Source: Bacillus subtilis (lineage in GTDB: Bacteria > Pseudomonadota > Alphaproteobacteria > Rhizobiales > Rhizobiaceae). From it: a stretch of DNA of 64,000 nt. Below, piece after piece: positions 37,877 through 47,613 of the stretch. The number at the start of each line of letters is the position of its first letter. Within the stretch, counting starts at the first letter, position 1. The stretch covers positions 1-64,000 of the forward strand of contig JAHREI010000005.1 of NCBI GenBank assembly GCA_021733665.1, read 5' to 3'. The position numbers were made by a program, and so were the translations under genes. The notes beneath the pieces are model-generated. The model was given only the letters and a program-made list of their open reading frames with translations. It had not been told where the DNA came from and did not search any database.

Positions 37877-38287
37877 ATGCAAATGTTGGATTTTAATTAT
37901 GATTATATTAAAAAGCCTGATGTGCAATTCGCCACGCTCACCGAAATAGAGGGCGTTACCTGCGAGATTGAAAGCGATGGCTATAAAGCCACTGTTAAAA
38001 CACCGGCAGAAGTGCGGGTGCCGAACTACGGCTATGCATCAAGGCTGATTTCTGCCCGCTGCAATGCTCCCGGTTATAAACCCGGTTTTGAGAGTGTCAA
38101 AGCCTATAACAAAACCGGTGAGCAACGCATGAACAGTGCCAGCGGCGGCGGTCTCGCCGGTGTTGTGCTTGTTGCTATGATCCATGCTGCAACAGACGAA
38201 AAGAAGCATGAATTCGCCTATCCGCCGCTGAAAGTGACAATGACAAAGCCAATCGCAGCCTCTGCAAAACAGGTTGCCCGCAAATAA
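37877..38287 (+). CDS. hypothetical protein resembling an N-truncated lipoprotein
   Basis: A 136-aa protein with GVTCEIESDGYKATVKTPAEVRVPNY and ARCNAPGYKPGFESVKAY, then a glycine-rich hydrophobic stretch SGGGLAGVVLVAMIHA. This layout (Cys-bearing beta repeat, glycine-rich helix) recalls small outer-membrane lipoproteins. The expected signal peptide and lipobox are missing, and the ATG has no obvious ribosome-binding site. It could be N-terminally truncated. A downstream hairpin fits a real transcript. Confidence 0.5.
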   Translation: MQMLDFNYDYIKKPDVQFATLTEIEGVTCEIESDGYKATVKTPAEVRVPNYGYASRLISARCNAPGYKPGFESVKAYNKTGEQRMNSASGGGLAGVVLVAMIHAATDEKKHEFAYPPLKVTMTKPIAASAKQVARK

Positions 38288-38332
38288 CACGGGAACGGCT
38301 TACAGCGTTCACTCTGTTTTTGTAAAACTCCC

Positions 38333-38367
38333 GCTTTCTCACCTGACAAAACCTCGGGTGAGAAAGC
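38333..38367. terminator. bidirectional terminator
   Basis: A perfect 11-bp stem GCTTTCTCACC / GGTGAGAAAGC with a 13-base loop, between the convergent 136-aa gene and GNAT gene. The minus-strand side is followed by GGGAGTTTTAC. Confidence 0.8.
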
Positions 38368-38389
38368 AAAATCCGGCAGTCAATTGTGC

Positions 38390-38911
38390 TTACAAATGGC
38401 GTTCCAATAACTGACCTGGCCAGCCTTCAACATCAAAGGTTGAAAGCCGCGTATAGCCGCAGCTCTCATAAAAGCGAACTAAAGAGCCGTCACCGCCGCC
38501 ATAGCAATCAACACGCATATAGTTCAGACCAGCTGCACGCGTTTGCTCATCAGCAAACCCCATTAAACGCCGCCCGATCCCGCGAACACGCGGATCACGC
38601 GAAGCAATCAGCAATAATACATAATTTTCCGGTCGCGTTGCTGCCGCCACATAGGGCATGGCATCGCCCAGCACGATAGACCCGCAAATGCCCAGTTCCG
38701 CATCTTCAGCAACCCATGCGCCGGGCAAAGAACAGGCATCGGTAATGCGCTGTACCCTCTCCGGTGAAACAGACCATGGTTCACTGCCCCACTGACCTTC
38801 ATTGCCGATGCTAACAAACCAGGCGATCACTTCATCAAAAATCCGCAAAACCGCCGGTGCATCAGCTGCACTTGCGCGTCTGATCGTCAGTTTATCTGTT
38901 ATTAAATGCAT
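38390..38911 (-). CDS. GNAT-family acetyltransferase
   Basis: A 173-aa enzyme with acetyl-CoA motif RDPRVRGIGRRLMGFADEQT and motif B YESCGYTRLSTFDVEGWPG. The ATG at 38911 has GGGAGAG at about nine bases; an ATG 18 bases earlier is less likely. Substrate unknown. A 7-bp hairpin (GCCGGTT/AACCGGC, 38932-38954) separates it from phzF upstream. Confidence 0.82.
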   Translation of the reverse strand: MHLITDKLTIRRASAADAPAVLRIFDEVIAWFVSIGNEGQWGSEPWSVSPERVQRITDACSLPGAWVAEDAELGICGSIVLGDAMPYVAAATRPENYVLLLIASRDPRVRGIGRRLMGFADEQTRAAGLNYMRVDCYGGGDGSLVRFYESCGYTRLSTFDVEGWPGQLLERHL

Positions 38912-38979
38912 GTCCCGAAACTCTCCCATTCGCCGGTTGTCCCTCTGAACCGGCCGTAAATATCATCATCGCGTGATGT

Positions 38980-39810
38980 TCAGGACATCAACCTTGCTGT
39001 TCCGGACACACGGATAGAGCCGCCATGCGGGGTGAGAATATCCGCATGCAGTCTGGAAAGCATGCCCATATCTTCGCCCTGTATAATGTCGATTGCACTA
39101 TGATGCGGCCAGTTCAGGTCACGTAAATAGCCAGCGAGTGCAGCGGTCGCTGCACCTGTTGCAGGGTCTTCATAAACACCGCCCGCTGCAAAAATATTGC
39201 GTGTATGGAACAATTGCGGGGTTTGGGCATAGCTCAGCACAATGGTGACCCAGCCGTTTTTCAGCATCAATGCACGGCCGCTGTCAAGATCATAGTGCAT
39301 GGCACTTAAAGTCTCGCGTGCATTCAGCGTCAGCGAAAGATGGTCAGCACCACCGTGGATCAAAGCAGGCGGCAGATCCGGATTAAGATCACGCTCCGAC
39401 AGCCCAAGCAAATCCAGCGCCTCTGTAATCTGCGCCTGAGGCGCCGCTTTACTGAAAGTCGGCGGGGATTGCAGAGCAGCCTTCAGCACATCACCATGAC
39501 TGCTCCCCTCCACCGTAATCCGGCTTTGATTGAGAATGAGCGGAAAAATACCGTCGCCCTCGCGCATTGCCAGCGCTGCGCCTAAGGCAATCGTGGCATG
39601 GCCGCAGAACGGGACTTCAAAAGCCGGTGCAAAATAGCGGGTACGCCAGCCGTCTTCTGTGCGTGCCGCAAAAACAGTTTCAGAAAAGCCGACCTCTGCC
39701 GCCACCTGCTGCATAATCTGTGCTTCCGGCAAGGTTTCAGTAATCACCACACCGGCAGGATTGCCGCCGCTGTTGCCTTCTGAAAATGCTGCGATCCGTA
39801 AAATATCCAA
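38980..39810 (-). CDS. PhzF-family isomerase
   Basis: A 276-aa member of the PhzF/YddE family (diaminopimelate-epimerase fold). The N-terminal FSEGNSGGNPAGVVI and catalytic glutamate E44 in GFSETVF are conserved, as are VPFCGHATIALGAA and YEDPATGAATAALAGYLRD. Stand-alone PhzF homologues act as isomerases on small metabolites; the substrate is unknown and there is no phenazine cluster here. Confidence 0.88.
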   Translation of the reverse strand: MDILRIAAFSEGNSGGNPAGVVITETLPEAQIMQQVAAEVGFSETVFAARTEDGWRTRYFAPAFEVPFCGHATIALGAALAMREGDGIFPLILNQSRITVEGSSHGDVLKAALQSPPTFSKAAPQAQITEALDLLGLSERDLNPDLPPALIHGGADHLSLTLNARETLSAMHYDLDSGRALMLKNGWVTIVLSYAQTPQLFHTRNIFAAGGVYEDPATGAATAALAGYLRDLNWPHHSAIDIIQGEDMGMLSRLHADILTPHGGSIRVSGTARLMS

Positions 39811-39890
39811 TTGCTTGCTCCCCTACCCTTCCCGCGATCAGGAAGCCTGAATTGCTACCTAAATTCAGCTACTCCGCCAAGACAAATAAA

Positions 39891-39909
39891 CTCTTCTTGA
39901 AAAGAAGAG
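39891..39909 (-). terminator. hairpin after grpB-like gene
   Basis: CTCTTCTT / AAGAAGAG with a 3-base loop; in the minus direction it is followed by TTTATTTG. It separates the grpB-like gene from phzF. Confidence 0.65.
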
Positions 39910-39923
39910 ACTGCACTGAAACC

Positions 39924-40541
39924 TTACGTTTCGGTCAGCCAGCCGCGGCTGCGAAAAATATCCTGATAAATCGTACGCACTACATTTTGCTTACGGGCAT
40001 TATAATCCGTTGCATTGGTCACACCGTCTTTTGCCAGCAATTTGGCTTCTGCATAGCTCTGCCTGTCAGCGGGATGGTCGCGCAACCAGTCTCTGAATAG
40101 AATATGCCGGATATGCTCCGGACAGCTTGGCCCGAAAACATGCAAATTCACCCGCGGGTTCTCATGGCGCAACATACGATGTTGATACCATGAGCGCTCT
40201 CTGATCTGCAGCCGGTAGCCAAGTGCTTCGAGAGCGGGAACATAGTTGTCCTCATCCTCCGGATCAGCCACTATCAGATCAATATCAATCACCGGCTTTG
40301 CCGCGAGATCCGGCACAGCAGTGGAGCCGACATGCTCAATATGCAAAGCCCTTTGTGCCAAAACCTGTTCAATCTCAGCTTTTTTTGCAGCAAATATCTC
40401 AACCCATTGCGGATTACTGGGCTCCACATGAATATTCTCGGGTGTTGGCTTGCCAGCAATCCACGGGTTTTCATGCGGGTCGCCATCTTCAAAATGCATA
40501 ATCTCTGCGCGCTGCGCCCAATTTGGTGAATACTGCGTCAT
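39924..40541 (-). CDS. GrpB/UPF0157-family nucleotidyltransferase-like protein
   Basis: A 205-aa protein. An N-terminal extension is followed by the UPF0157 core: HVEPSNPQWVEIFAAKKAEI, HIEHVGSTAVPDLAAKPVIDIDLIV (nucleotidyltransferase-like G-S…D-x-D) and HLHVF-type NLHVFGPSCPEHIRHILFRD. Function unknown, with structural kinship to nucleotidyltransferases. Its ATG overlaps the stop of the upstream methyltransferase by four bases (ATGA). Confidence 0.85.
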   Translation of the reverse strand: MTQYSPNWAQRAEIMHFEDGDPHENPWIAGKPTPENIHVEPSNPQWVEIFAAKKAEIEQVLAQRALHIEHVGSTAVPDLAAKPVIDIDLIVADPEDEDNYVPALEALGYRLQIRERSWYQHRMLRHENPRVNLHVFGPSCPEHIRHILFRDWLRDHPADRQSYAEAKLLAKDGVTNATDYNARKQNVVRTIYQDIFRSRGWLTET

Positions 40542-41293
40542 AGCTCTGCCCTCAAAGAACCAAACGGGATAATTTCAACAGCATCCTCATGATAAGGATT
40601 GCCCTGCCAGTCGCCGAACCAATGATTCACGTGAAGCTTTGTCTGCGCGACCAGCGCCGCAATCTGTTCCTGCGACGGAAATGCAATGCGGGATTTCGAG
40701 GAATATACCCGCCCGTCCGCGATCACTTCATAATAAGTGCCATATTCGACAATCATCGCCTGTGGATCAAAACTATAGTCATTCCATGCGTTTATGGTTC
40801 CGAACTCCGGATGCTCAATCGTCCGGCCGGACTCCTGCGGGTTCCATTCCTGCCATTCTCCGATTTTGGGATTGCGGCTGTCGAAAATGAAATGACCGCC
40901 CTCTTCCAGATGCCGTTCGATGGTTTTGAGCAGTGTGAGCTGCGCTTCCGCAGTCAAAAATACCTGAAAAGCATGACCGCTCAGCACAATAAGATCAAAT
41001 TTTTCGTTCAGATTGAGAGTTGCCGCATCACTTAGCACCCATGCGACCTGATCGCCGCCCTCGCGCTGTTTTGCAATATCCAGCATTGGTTGTGCCGGAT
41101 CAGCCCCGACAACACGCTTCGTACCGTCTATAGCAATGCGTGCCGCCAGCAATCCGGTGCCGCAACCTATATCCAGCACCGAACGGGCATTATCAGCAAG
41201 CTTCAGCAAAAACGCACAAGCCGGACTCCACTCATTTTCAAGATCATAAAACTGCGCCAGTTCCGGATCATTATACAGCTTGTCCGTCTTCAT
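40538..41293 (-). CDS. class I SAM-dependent methyltransferase
   Basis: A 251-aa enzyme with SAM-binding motif I VLDIGCGTGLLAARIA, acidic motif II VVGADPAQPMLDIAKQR and post-motif FDLIVLSGHAFQVFL, then a beta-rich C-terminus. The ATG at 41293 has AGGAAAAGAAG upstream. The substrate cannot be told. Translation is coupled to the grpB-like gene. Confidence 0.85.
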   Translation of the reverse strand: MKTDKLYNDPELAQFYDLENEWSPACAFLLKLADNARSVLDIGCGTGLLAARIAIDGTKRVVGADPAQPMLDIAKQREGGDQVAWVLSDAATLNLNEKFDLIVLSGHAFQVFLTAEAQLTLLKTIERHLEEGGHFIFDSRNPKIGEWQEWNPQESGRTIEHPEFGTINAWNDYSFDPQAMIVEYGTYYEVIADGRVYSSKSRIAFPSQEQIAALVAQTKLHVNHWFGDWQGNPYHEDAVEIIPFGSLRAEL

Positions 41294-41324
41294 GCGTTTT
41301 GCTTCTTTTCCTATTATCTCATAA

Positions 41325-42548
41325 TTATTGAACAATGACTTTATGGTTGGAATTACCCCATATCGTATTCAGCTCAGTAATATCGGTATTATTACTCGCC
41401 TCAGCTTCTTGTTCGCTGATGCAGTTATGGTGTTGTGCACCATATAAAACAACAGCATCATTTGCACGAATGTCAGGGAAATCAGTAACATCAACCATAA
41501 TCGTGTTCATAGTTACACTACCAACAATCGGCACTTTATGTCCCTGAATAAGAACAAAACCTTTATTCGAATTGGTTCTGAAAAGACCGTCCGAAAATCC
41601 GACGGGAATATTGGCAAGCTTTGAAGCCCGTTTCAGCTTATAGGTTGCCTCATAACCGACGACATTGCCGGCCGGATAGTCATTCACAACGGCAACACGT
41701 GACTTAAATTGCATGACAGGGCGATAGTCTGTTCTGCCCGATGCGCCATTGCCAAAAAGCAAATTACCCACACGCACCATATCCAAATGGCTTTCCGGAA
41801 CTTCAAGCGTAGCAAAGGTATTTGCTGCGTGGAACAATATATTATTTCGGTCGAGACCAGCCGCATTCATCAGCCATTTTGCTTGTTCTTTAAAATTGCT
41901 GAGTTCCGCCCTGACTGCATCTTTGTTGGTTAAATTAAAATGCGTCATTATCCCAACAACATTGAGACCTGGCATCTTTACAATATTTAAGGCCTCAGTT
42001 TTTCCGTGTTCGGCAGAGAGTTCAAGCCCGTTACGGCTCATATTGCCAGTATTCAAAGCCAAATGAATATTAATTATCTTATGAGTTTGTTGTGCCAAAA
42101 CCGAAACTTCTTTGGCCTGATCGATATTTCCTATTAGCTCCTCCATATTATATTTCAGAGCATCTTCAATTTCACCGCTGCTGGCCGTGCGTACACGCAT
42201 CAGGCGTTTATCAAAACCGCTTTGCCGCACTAACCGCGCCTCATCATTGCTGGCGACAGCAACACATTCCACGCCCATTTTCAGAATTGAGGGCATGACA
42301 AGTTTAATGCCGTGGCCGTAAGCATCAGCCTTTAAAACCGCACATAATTTCGATTTTTCAGAGATTATTTTATTGAGATTGGCAATATTACTTTCAAAAA
42401 TGCCGGTATTGATCTCAACCCACGCATTTAAAGTCTGAACACCATGACTTAGAACCGCGTCTTCGCTATTAAATTTTTGTGCTGAGACAGCAGGATAAGC
42501 GAATGTAACACCAATAATTAAGCTTATAATATGTCTAGAAATAATCAT
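41325..42548 (-). CDS. periplasmic broad-specificity amino-acid racemase (Bsr-like)
   Basis: A 407-aa alanine-racemase-fold protein with a signal peptide (IISLIIGVTFAYPAVSA, cleavage near residue 23). PLP lysine K73 is in VLKADAYGHG; the second catalytic region is SVTMNTIMVDVTD. The signal peptide, length and C-terminal Q-rich tail match Vibrio/Pseudomonas BsrV/Alr broad-specificity racemases, which make D-Arg, D-Lys, D-Met and others in the periplasm. A cytoplasmic alanine racemase would lack the signal. Coding DNA is more AT-rich than neighbours, which hints at transfer. Confidence 0.88.
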   Translation of the reverse strand: MIISRHIISLIIGVTFAYPAVSAQKFNSEDAVLSHGVQTLNAWVEINTGIFESNIANLNKIISEKSKLCAVLKADAYGHGIKLVMPSILKMGVECVAVASNDEARLVRQSGFDKRLMRVRTASSGEIEDALKYNMEELIGNIDQAKEVSVLAQQTHKIINIHLALNTGNMSRNGLELSAEHGKTEALNIVKMPGLNVVGIMTHFNLTNKDAVRAELSNFKEQAKWLMNAAGLDRNNILFHAANTFATLEVPESHLDMVRVGNLLFGNGASGRTDYRPVMQFKSRVAVVNDYPAGNVVGYEATYKLKRASKLANIPVGFSDGLFRTNSNKGFVLIQGHKVPIVGSVTMNTIMVDVTDFPDIRANDAVVLYGAQHHNCISEQEAEASNNTDITELNTIWGNSNHKVIVQ

Positions 42549-42599
42549 ATAACTCTCAACTAAAATAGAATTGAATGCCCAGACGGTGAGCCGGAAAAT

Positions 42600-43163
42600 T
42601 TAAAGGCTGCGGCACATAACAACAGAAAGCGTTTTAAAGCCTTCCCGATGGAATAATTCATGAGCCCGTGTGTTGTGGATATTGCTTTCCAAAAACACTT
42701 TATCAAAACCAAGAGCCCGGCATTCCTCACTAATCCAATTCAGCAGCGAAGAGCCCAGACCTTGATGACGCATATTACTTTTGATGATTAGATCTTCGAG
42801 GATCACAAATTTTGAAGCTTCCCCCTGTCTGAACGAAACAAAAGCCATTCCGAGCAGAACAGAGCTCTGTATGGCCGTTGCCAGCCATATGCCTGAAACC
42901 GTATGTACCGCTCGTCTGTGATCAGCGGCCTCTTTTACAAGACCGGCTATTTTCTCATGTAATAATGTGCTCCAGCAATCCGGTGCAATCGCCCTGCCCC
43001 ACTGGATATCAGTATGAGAAATATAGTCTGTACTCACATTCGCAACAAAAAACTGAGCCGTTTGTTCAGCTTCCGCATCATCACAACACCAGCGAAATTC
43101 AATATTGGCAGCCATTTGATTCAGTATCACTTCTTTCAAATGCAATATTTCGGCTAAAGGCAC
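42600..43163 (-). CDS. GNAT-family acetyltransferase
   Basis: A 187-aa enzyme. The GNAT core has ILEDLIIKSNMRHQGLGSSLLNWI (motif A, R-H-Q-G-L-G) and FLESNIHNTRAHELFHREGFKTL (motif B). The start is uncertain: GTG at 43163 or ATG at 43115. It lies next to the racemase gene, separated by about 50 bases, and could act on a D-amino acid or a related amine; that link is speculative. Confidence 0.78.
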   Translation of the reverse strand: MPLAEILHLKEVILNQMAANIEFRWCCDDAEAEQTAQFFVANVSTDYISHTDIQWGRAIAPDCWSTLLHEKIAGLVKEAADHRRAVHTVSGIWLATAIQSSVLLGMAFVSFRQGEASKFVILEDLIIKSNMRHQGLGSSLLNWISEECRALGFDKVFLESNIHNTRAHELFHREGFKTLSVVMCRSL

Positions 43164-43220
43164 ACGAACATCTCGTTGACAAACAGAGGGATGGTCAATC
43201 CCAACTTTTTGACCTCCCCA

Positions 43221-46200
43221 TCAGATTTTCTCATTCAGCAGCTTTTCCCCCTGCCTGCGATCTTCATCCGTCACAGAGGTCAACCTGCCCAGTTTTTTCC
43301 CCAGCCAGAGCTTCAGATCATCCATAGCGGTAAACATAACCGGCACAAAAACCAGACTGAGGACTGTAGAGGTCATCAGTCCGCCGATCACCGCAATTGC
43401 CATTGGCGCACGGAAGCCCGCATCCCCGCCAATTCCGATTGCAGCCGGAACCATCCCTGCCACCATAGCAATCGTCGTCATGATAATCGGGCGCGCACGC
43501 GTCATACCGGCTTTGACCAGTGCATCATGGCGGTTCAGCCCCTGATGCCGGCATTCAATCGCATAATCCACCAGCAGAATAGAGTTTTTACAAACAATAC
43601 CCATCAGCATCAGAATGCCGATAACCGAGGGTAAATCCAGTGATGCGCCATAGAGCAGCAAGCCGAGCGCTGCCCCGCCAATGGACAGCGGTAAGGCAAT
43701 CAGGATTGTCAAAGGTTGCAAAAAGTCCTTAAACAACAAGACCAGCACGGCTGCCACCATCAAAATACCGGTCAGCAGCGCCACACCGAAATTATTGAAC
43801 ATTTCTTCCATATATTCGGCATCACCATATTCAATCTGGCTCACACCGTCCGGCAGGGTTTTATAAGCATCAAGTCGGGCAATTGCTTCCAAAGCCGTGC
43901 CCAATGTCGCGCCGTTATTGAGATTGGCCTCCACTTCGATCAGTCTTTTACGATCAAGACGTTCCACACGGCTTTCCGCTGCTCCGAAAATAATATCCGC
44001 CACTGCTGACAATGGCACCGGAACACCTGCAGCGTTACTCACCTTGAGTTGACGCAGCAGATCCAGATCGCCACGGGCAGAGCCTTCCAGCAAGACACGG
44101 ATCGGGATTTGCCGGTCACCAAGATTGAATTGCGCTGAATTGGAATCCGTTTCTCCCAGCGTTGCAATACGCACGACCAGACCAATGGATGCCGGAGACA
44201 CGCCAAGACGTGCCGCTTCATCAAAACGCGGCTTGACATGCAGTTCCGGCGCAGGCAGCGGTTCGGAGGAGACAACACTGGCCAGTTCCGGCAATGTCCG
44301 CATTTGCGCCTCCAGAGCCCGAGCGGCACGAATAAGAGCCTCTCCGTCATTGCCGACCAGCGCAACTGACACTTCCTTGCCGCTATCATTGGTAAAAGTG
44401 AACTGAATATCCGGTATAGCTGCGATAACCGGACGTATTGATGCCTCAAATTCCTTCTGACTTATGCCCCGCTCATCTCGCGGTTTCAAATTAATCAGCA
44501 AAGAAAAATCACTGACACTATCCGAAGCTGTGGCCAGCACATCCTTGACCTCAGGCCGTTTCAGCAGTTGAGCGGTGATCATATCGGCAATACGGGCTGT
44601 TTCTTCCAGTCTGGTGCCCGGTGTCAGCGTGACTTTAACCTGCGAGACATCCGTATCACTCTGCGGCATGTAACCGGAGGGCAGCAAGGACAGCAGATAA
44701 ACCGAACCGGCAAAAATCATGGCCACAAATGCAAAAGTTATTTTGCGATGATGCAGTGTCCAATTCAGCAGATTCAGATAAAACAGGCTCAAACCTGCAG
44801 GTTCTGTCTCTTTATGGACAGTTTTATGCGGTTGCAGCAGATAGGCTGCCATAAGCGGTGTCAGTAAACGGGCAACTGCCAGCGAAATCAGCACGGCAAT
44901 CGCCACAGTCAATCCGAACTGGCGGAAATATTGACCGATTGCGCCACCGATAAAGCTGACCGGCGCAAAAATAGCGACAATAGTCAGCGTGGTGGCTACA
45001 ACGGCCAACCCGATAGCATCGGATGCCTCAAGAGCCGCAATATAGGGCCGCCGCCCCATTTGCACATGCCGTTCGATATTCTCGATCTCAACAATCGCAT
45101 CATCGACGAGAATACCGATGACCAGTGTCAGCGCCAGCAAGCTGATACTGTTGAGCGTGAAATCGAGCCAGTACATTGCAGCAAAGGTCGGCAGAATGGA
45201 CAGTGGCATGGCCACAGCCGCAATCAATGTTGCCCGCCAGTTCCGCAAGAATAGGAACACCACAACAATGGTCAGCAAGGCGCCTTCGACCAGAGCCGAA
45301 ATTGCATTATTATAACTCTGCAATGTATAGCCGACGGTTGAACTGATCTCTTTGATCTCTGTGCCCGGATATTGCTGCCGCAGCACTTCCAGATGCGCCT
45401 TAACCCGTTCTGCAACAACAGTATCGCTGTGCCCCTTGGCACGCGATACGGAGAAACCAACCACGGGTTTACCATCCAGACGCGAAAAGCTGCGCGCTTC
45501 CGAGGCCGTATCTTTCAGTTCCGCAATCTCACGCAGCGGTATCCAGCGATTGCCCGGCAAAGCAATTGTCAGGCGTGACAATTCCTCAACTGTATTAGCG
45601 CTCGCAAGGGTGCGCAAAGATTGTTCTCTGTCACCGATATTGCCGCGCCCGCTCGGAACATTGACATTAAGCTCGCGTAAAGCGCTGTTTACCTGATCGG
45701 CAGAAACACCCAGCGCCAATAACCGCTGCGGTTTCAGTGCAATGCGGATCTCGCGGTTCACACCGCCCAGCCTTTGCACTTTCTGCACGCCGGTTACAGT
45801 CAGCAATTCACGGCTGATCGTATCATCCACAAACCACGACATATCCATATCGGATTTTTGCGGCGCAGAGATCATATAATACAGGATTGCGCCGCCCTCG
45901 ACATCAATACGGGTGACCAAGGGCTCCTGTATCGTTTGCGGCAAGTCTAAGCGGATTTGTGCTACCGCTTCACGCACATCATTGGTTGCGCGATCCGGAT
46001 CAATACCGATCCGGAACTCAATTACCGTATTTGATGTACCGTCAGCAATCGTTGAGCGGATATGCTTGACGCCGGCAATACCGGACACAGCCCCCTCAAT
46101 ACGACGGGTAATCTGCGTTTCCATCTCGGAAGGCGCGGCGCTGGCCTGCGTGACCGTGACATTGACCACCGGAAAAGACACATTCGGATTGGCATTGATC

Positions 46201-46304
46201 GGTAATTTACTGAAAGCCATCCAGCCGGTCAGGGTCATAACGATAAATAACACCAGAACCGGCACCGGCTTGCGGATTGCCCAGGCAGAAATATTACTGG
46301 TCAT
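43221..46304 (-). CDS. RND efflux permease
   Basis: A 1,027-residue AcrB/MexF-like inner-membrane pump with twelve transmembrane helices and two large periplasmic loops. The start MTSNISAWAIRKPVPVLVLF is typical of this RND subfamily. TM4 carries the proton-relay pair in GILVDDAIVEIENIERH; the second half has GIVCKNSILLVDYAIE and ARPIIMTTIAMVAGMVPAA. The ATG at 46304 lies ten bases after the adaptor stop. No outer-membrane factor is encoded here, so it must borrow one (for example the lipoprotein at 19.4 kb). Confidence 0.92.
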   Translation of the reverse strand: MTSNISAWAIRKPVPVLVLFIVMTLTGWMAFSKLPINANPNVSFPVVNVTVTQASAAPSEMETQITRRIEGAVSGIAGVKHIRSTIADGTSNTVIEFRIGIDPDRATNDVREAVAQIRLDLPQTIQEPLVTRIDVEGGAILYYMISAPQKSDMDMSWFVDDTISRELLTVTGVQKVQRLGGVNREIRIALKPQRLLALGVSADQVNSALRELNVNVPSGRGNIGDREQSLRTLASANTVEELSRLTIALPGNRWIPLREIAELKDTASEARSFSRLDGKPVVGFSVSRAKGHSDTVVAERVKAHLEVLRQQYPGTEIKEISSTVGYTLQSYNNAISALVEGALLTIVVVFLFLRNWRATLIAAVAMPLSILPTFAAMYWLDFTLNSISLLALTLVIGILVDDAIVEIENIERHVQMGRRPYIAALEASDAIGLAVVATTLTIVAIFAPVSFIGGAIGQYFRQFGLTVAIAVLISLAVARLLTPLMAAYLLQPHKTVHKETEPAGLSLFYLNLLNWTLHHRKITFAFVAMIFAGSVYLLSLLPSGYMPQSDTDVSQVKVTLTPGTRLEETARIADMITAQLLKRPEVKDVLATASDSVSDFSLLINLKPRDERGISQKEFEASIRPVIAAIPDIQFTFTNDSGKEVSVALVGNDGEALIRAARALEAQMRTLPELASVVSSEPLPAPELHVKPRFDEAARLGVSPASIGLVVRIATLGETDSNSAQFNLGDRQIPIRVLLEGSARGDLDLLRQLKVSNAAGVPVPLSAVADIIFGAAESRVERLDRKRLIEVEANLNNGATLGTALEAIARLDAYKTLPDGVSQIEYGDAEYMEEMFNNFGVALLTGILMVAAVLVLLFKDFLQPLTILIALPLSIGGAALGLLLYGASLDLPSVIGILMLMGIVCKNSILLVDYAIECRHQGLNRHDALVKAGMTRARPIIMTTIAMVAGMVPAAIGIGGDAGFRAPMAIAVIGGLMTSTVLSLVFVPVMFTAMDDLKLWLGKKLGRLTSVTDEDRRQGEKLLNEKI

Positions 46305-46314
46305 CGGATATCTT

Positions 46315-47427
46315 TCACAGGGGCAGGTCGGGTGCAGCGCTGACGGCTTCGCCATCGCGCAGCAGCGGCCCTGCTCTTTCAATAATCTGGTCTCCCGCCT
46401 GCAAACCGGAGCGGATTTCAACCTCCCCGTTCTTATGCCGCCCCAGTTCGACTTTGCGTTTTACTGCCTTACCATTGCTGATAATGAAAACAGCCGTCTC
46501 TCCGGCGCGGTTTGTGTCACGTAAAACGGCAGAATCCCTGACCAGAATGGCCTGATTTTGCGCAAACACCACTTCCGCTTTGCCAAATGCACCGGAGGAC
46601 AGCGCCGGATGATTGTCAGTCAGCGTGATAAAAACCGTACCTAAACGGGTCTGACGATCAATTTTCGGAGAAACCAGCCGGACATATCCTCCGGCATCCT
46701 TACCATCCGGCAAATCTAGCTGTACCATTTGTCCGGCCTTCAAAAGCCGCAATTCGCTTTCCGGTACTTCTGCTGCAAATTCAATCTCGCCGTCACGGAT
46801 CAGGTTCACAAGCGGTGTGTTACCGGCCAGAGCACCGGCACGGGCATGACGTTCTGAAACAATCCCACTGACCGGCGCAGTGACTATTGCCCGTTCTCGT
46901 TCGCTTTTGGCATCAGCCAGTTGCGCTTCAGCCTGTGCCAGCTCAGCCTTAGCCACATCAATACTTTGTTCAGCAAGATGTAATGCTGCTAATTTATCAT
47001 CATAAGATTGCTCGCTGATCGCACCATTGCCGCGCAAGCGCTTCGTGCGGTTCAGATTGGATTGTGCCTGTTCGTGGCTTACTTCCTGTTGCACAAGGGC
47101 AGCGCGGGCACGGGCGACCCGCCCCTCATTCTCACGCAACTGAATATCCAGTTTCAGCGTATCAAGCCGCACCAGCCCCTGCCCTGCACGGACATAATCA
47201 CCGACCTCAACCTCTACAGTCGCAATCCGCTGATCCTGCAAGGTTGTACCAATTGCAACTTCCTCGCGCGGTACAAACAGCCCGTTAAAAGTCAGTTTCC
47301 ACTCAACTGCTTTTTGTTGCGCGATGATGGTTGAAACAGTACGCACCGGCGCGAGTGCTTCAGCACAGGCTCCCGCAGGTAATAGTAAGATTGGTGCGGC
47401 AATTGCGAGGTGAGGAAGAAACCTCAT
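46315..47427 (-). CDS. RND periplasmic adaptor
   Basis: A 370-aa HlyD/MFP-family protein. The signal peptide (about 1-22, ending GACA) is possibly that of a lipoprotein, with the lipobox-like LPAGAC. The lipoyl block is IATVEVEVGDYVRAGQGLVRLDT, then an alpha-hairpin (about 90-165) and the second lipoyl half VTAPVSGIVSERHARAGALAG. It pairs with the RND permease downstream. Confidence 0.9.
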   Translation of the reverse strand: MRFLPHLAIAAPILLLPAGACAEALAPVRTVSTIIAQQKAVEWKLTFNGLFVPREEVAIGTTLQDQRIATVEVEVGDYVRAGQGLVRLDTLKLDIQLRENEGRVARARAALVQQEVSHEQAQSNLNRTKRLRGNGAISEQSYDDKLAALHLAEQSIDVAKAELAQAEAQLADAKSERERAIVTAPVSGIVSERHARAGALAGNTPLVNLIRDGEIEFAAEVPESELRLLKAGQMVQLDLPDGKDAGGYVRLVSPKIDRQTRLGTVFITLTDNHPALSSGAFGKAEVVFAQNQAILVRDSAVLRDTNRAGETAVFIISNGKAVKRKVELGRHKNGEVEIRSGLQAGDQIIERAGPLLRDGEAVSAAPDLPL

Positions 47428-47613
47428 TCATCGATATCCTTTGTGCTGGACACCGGACAAAAAGCGTTCCGGAGCACAACACAAACAATATGATTGTTAA
47501 GGATCAGCTGAGAGAATACGTACAGATCGCGCAAAAAATCTGTAGTTTTAATCTTTTAATGCAGAACAACATTATTGCTTTATGAACAAAATATAGCGCT
47601 TAATTTATTGATT

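Noticed and set aside
43221-47427. RND pair as a heavy-metal (CusA/CzcA) system
   Set aside because: The permease opening and TM4 match the drug-efflux RND type; no metal-binding methionine or histidine clusters were seen.
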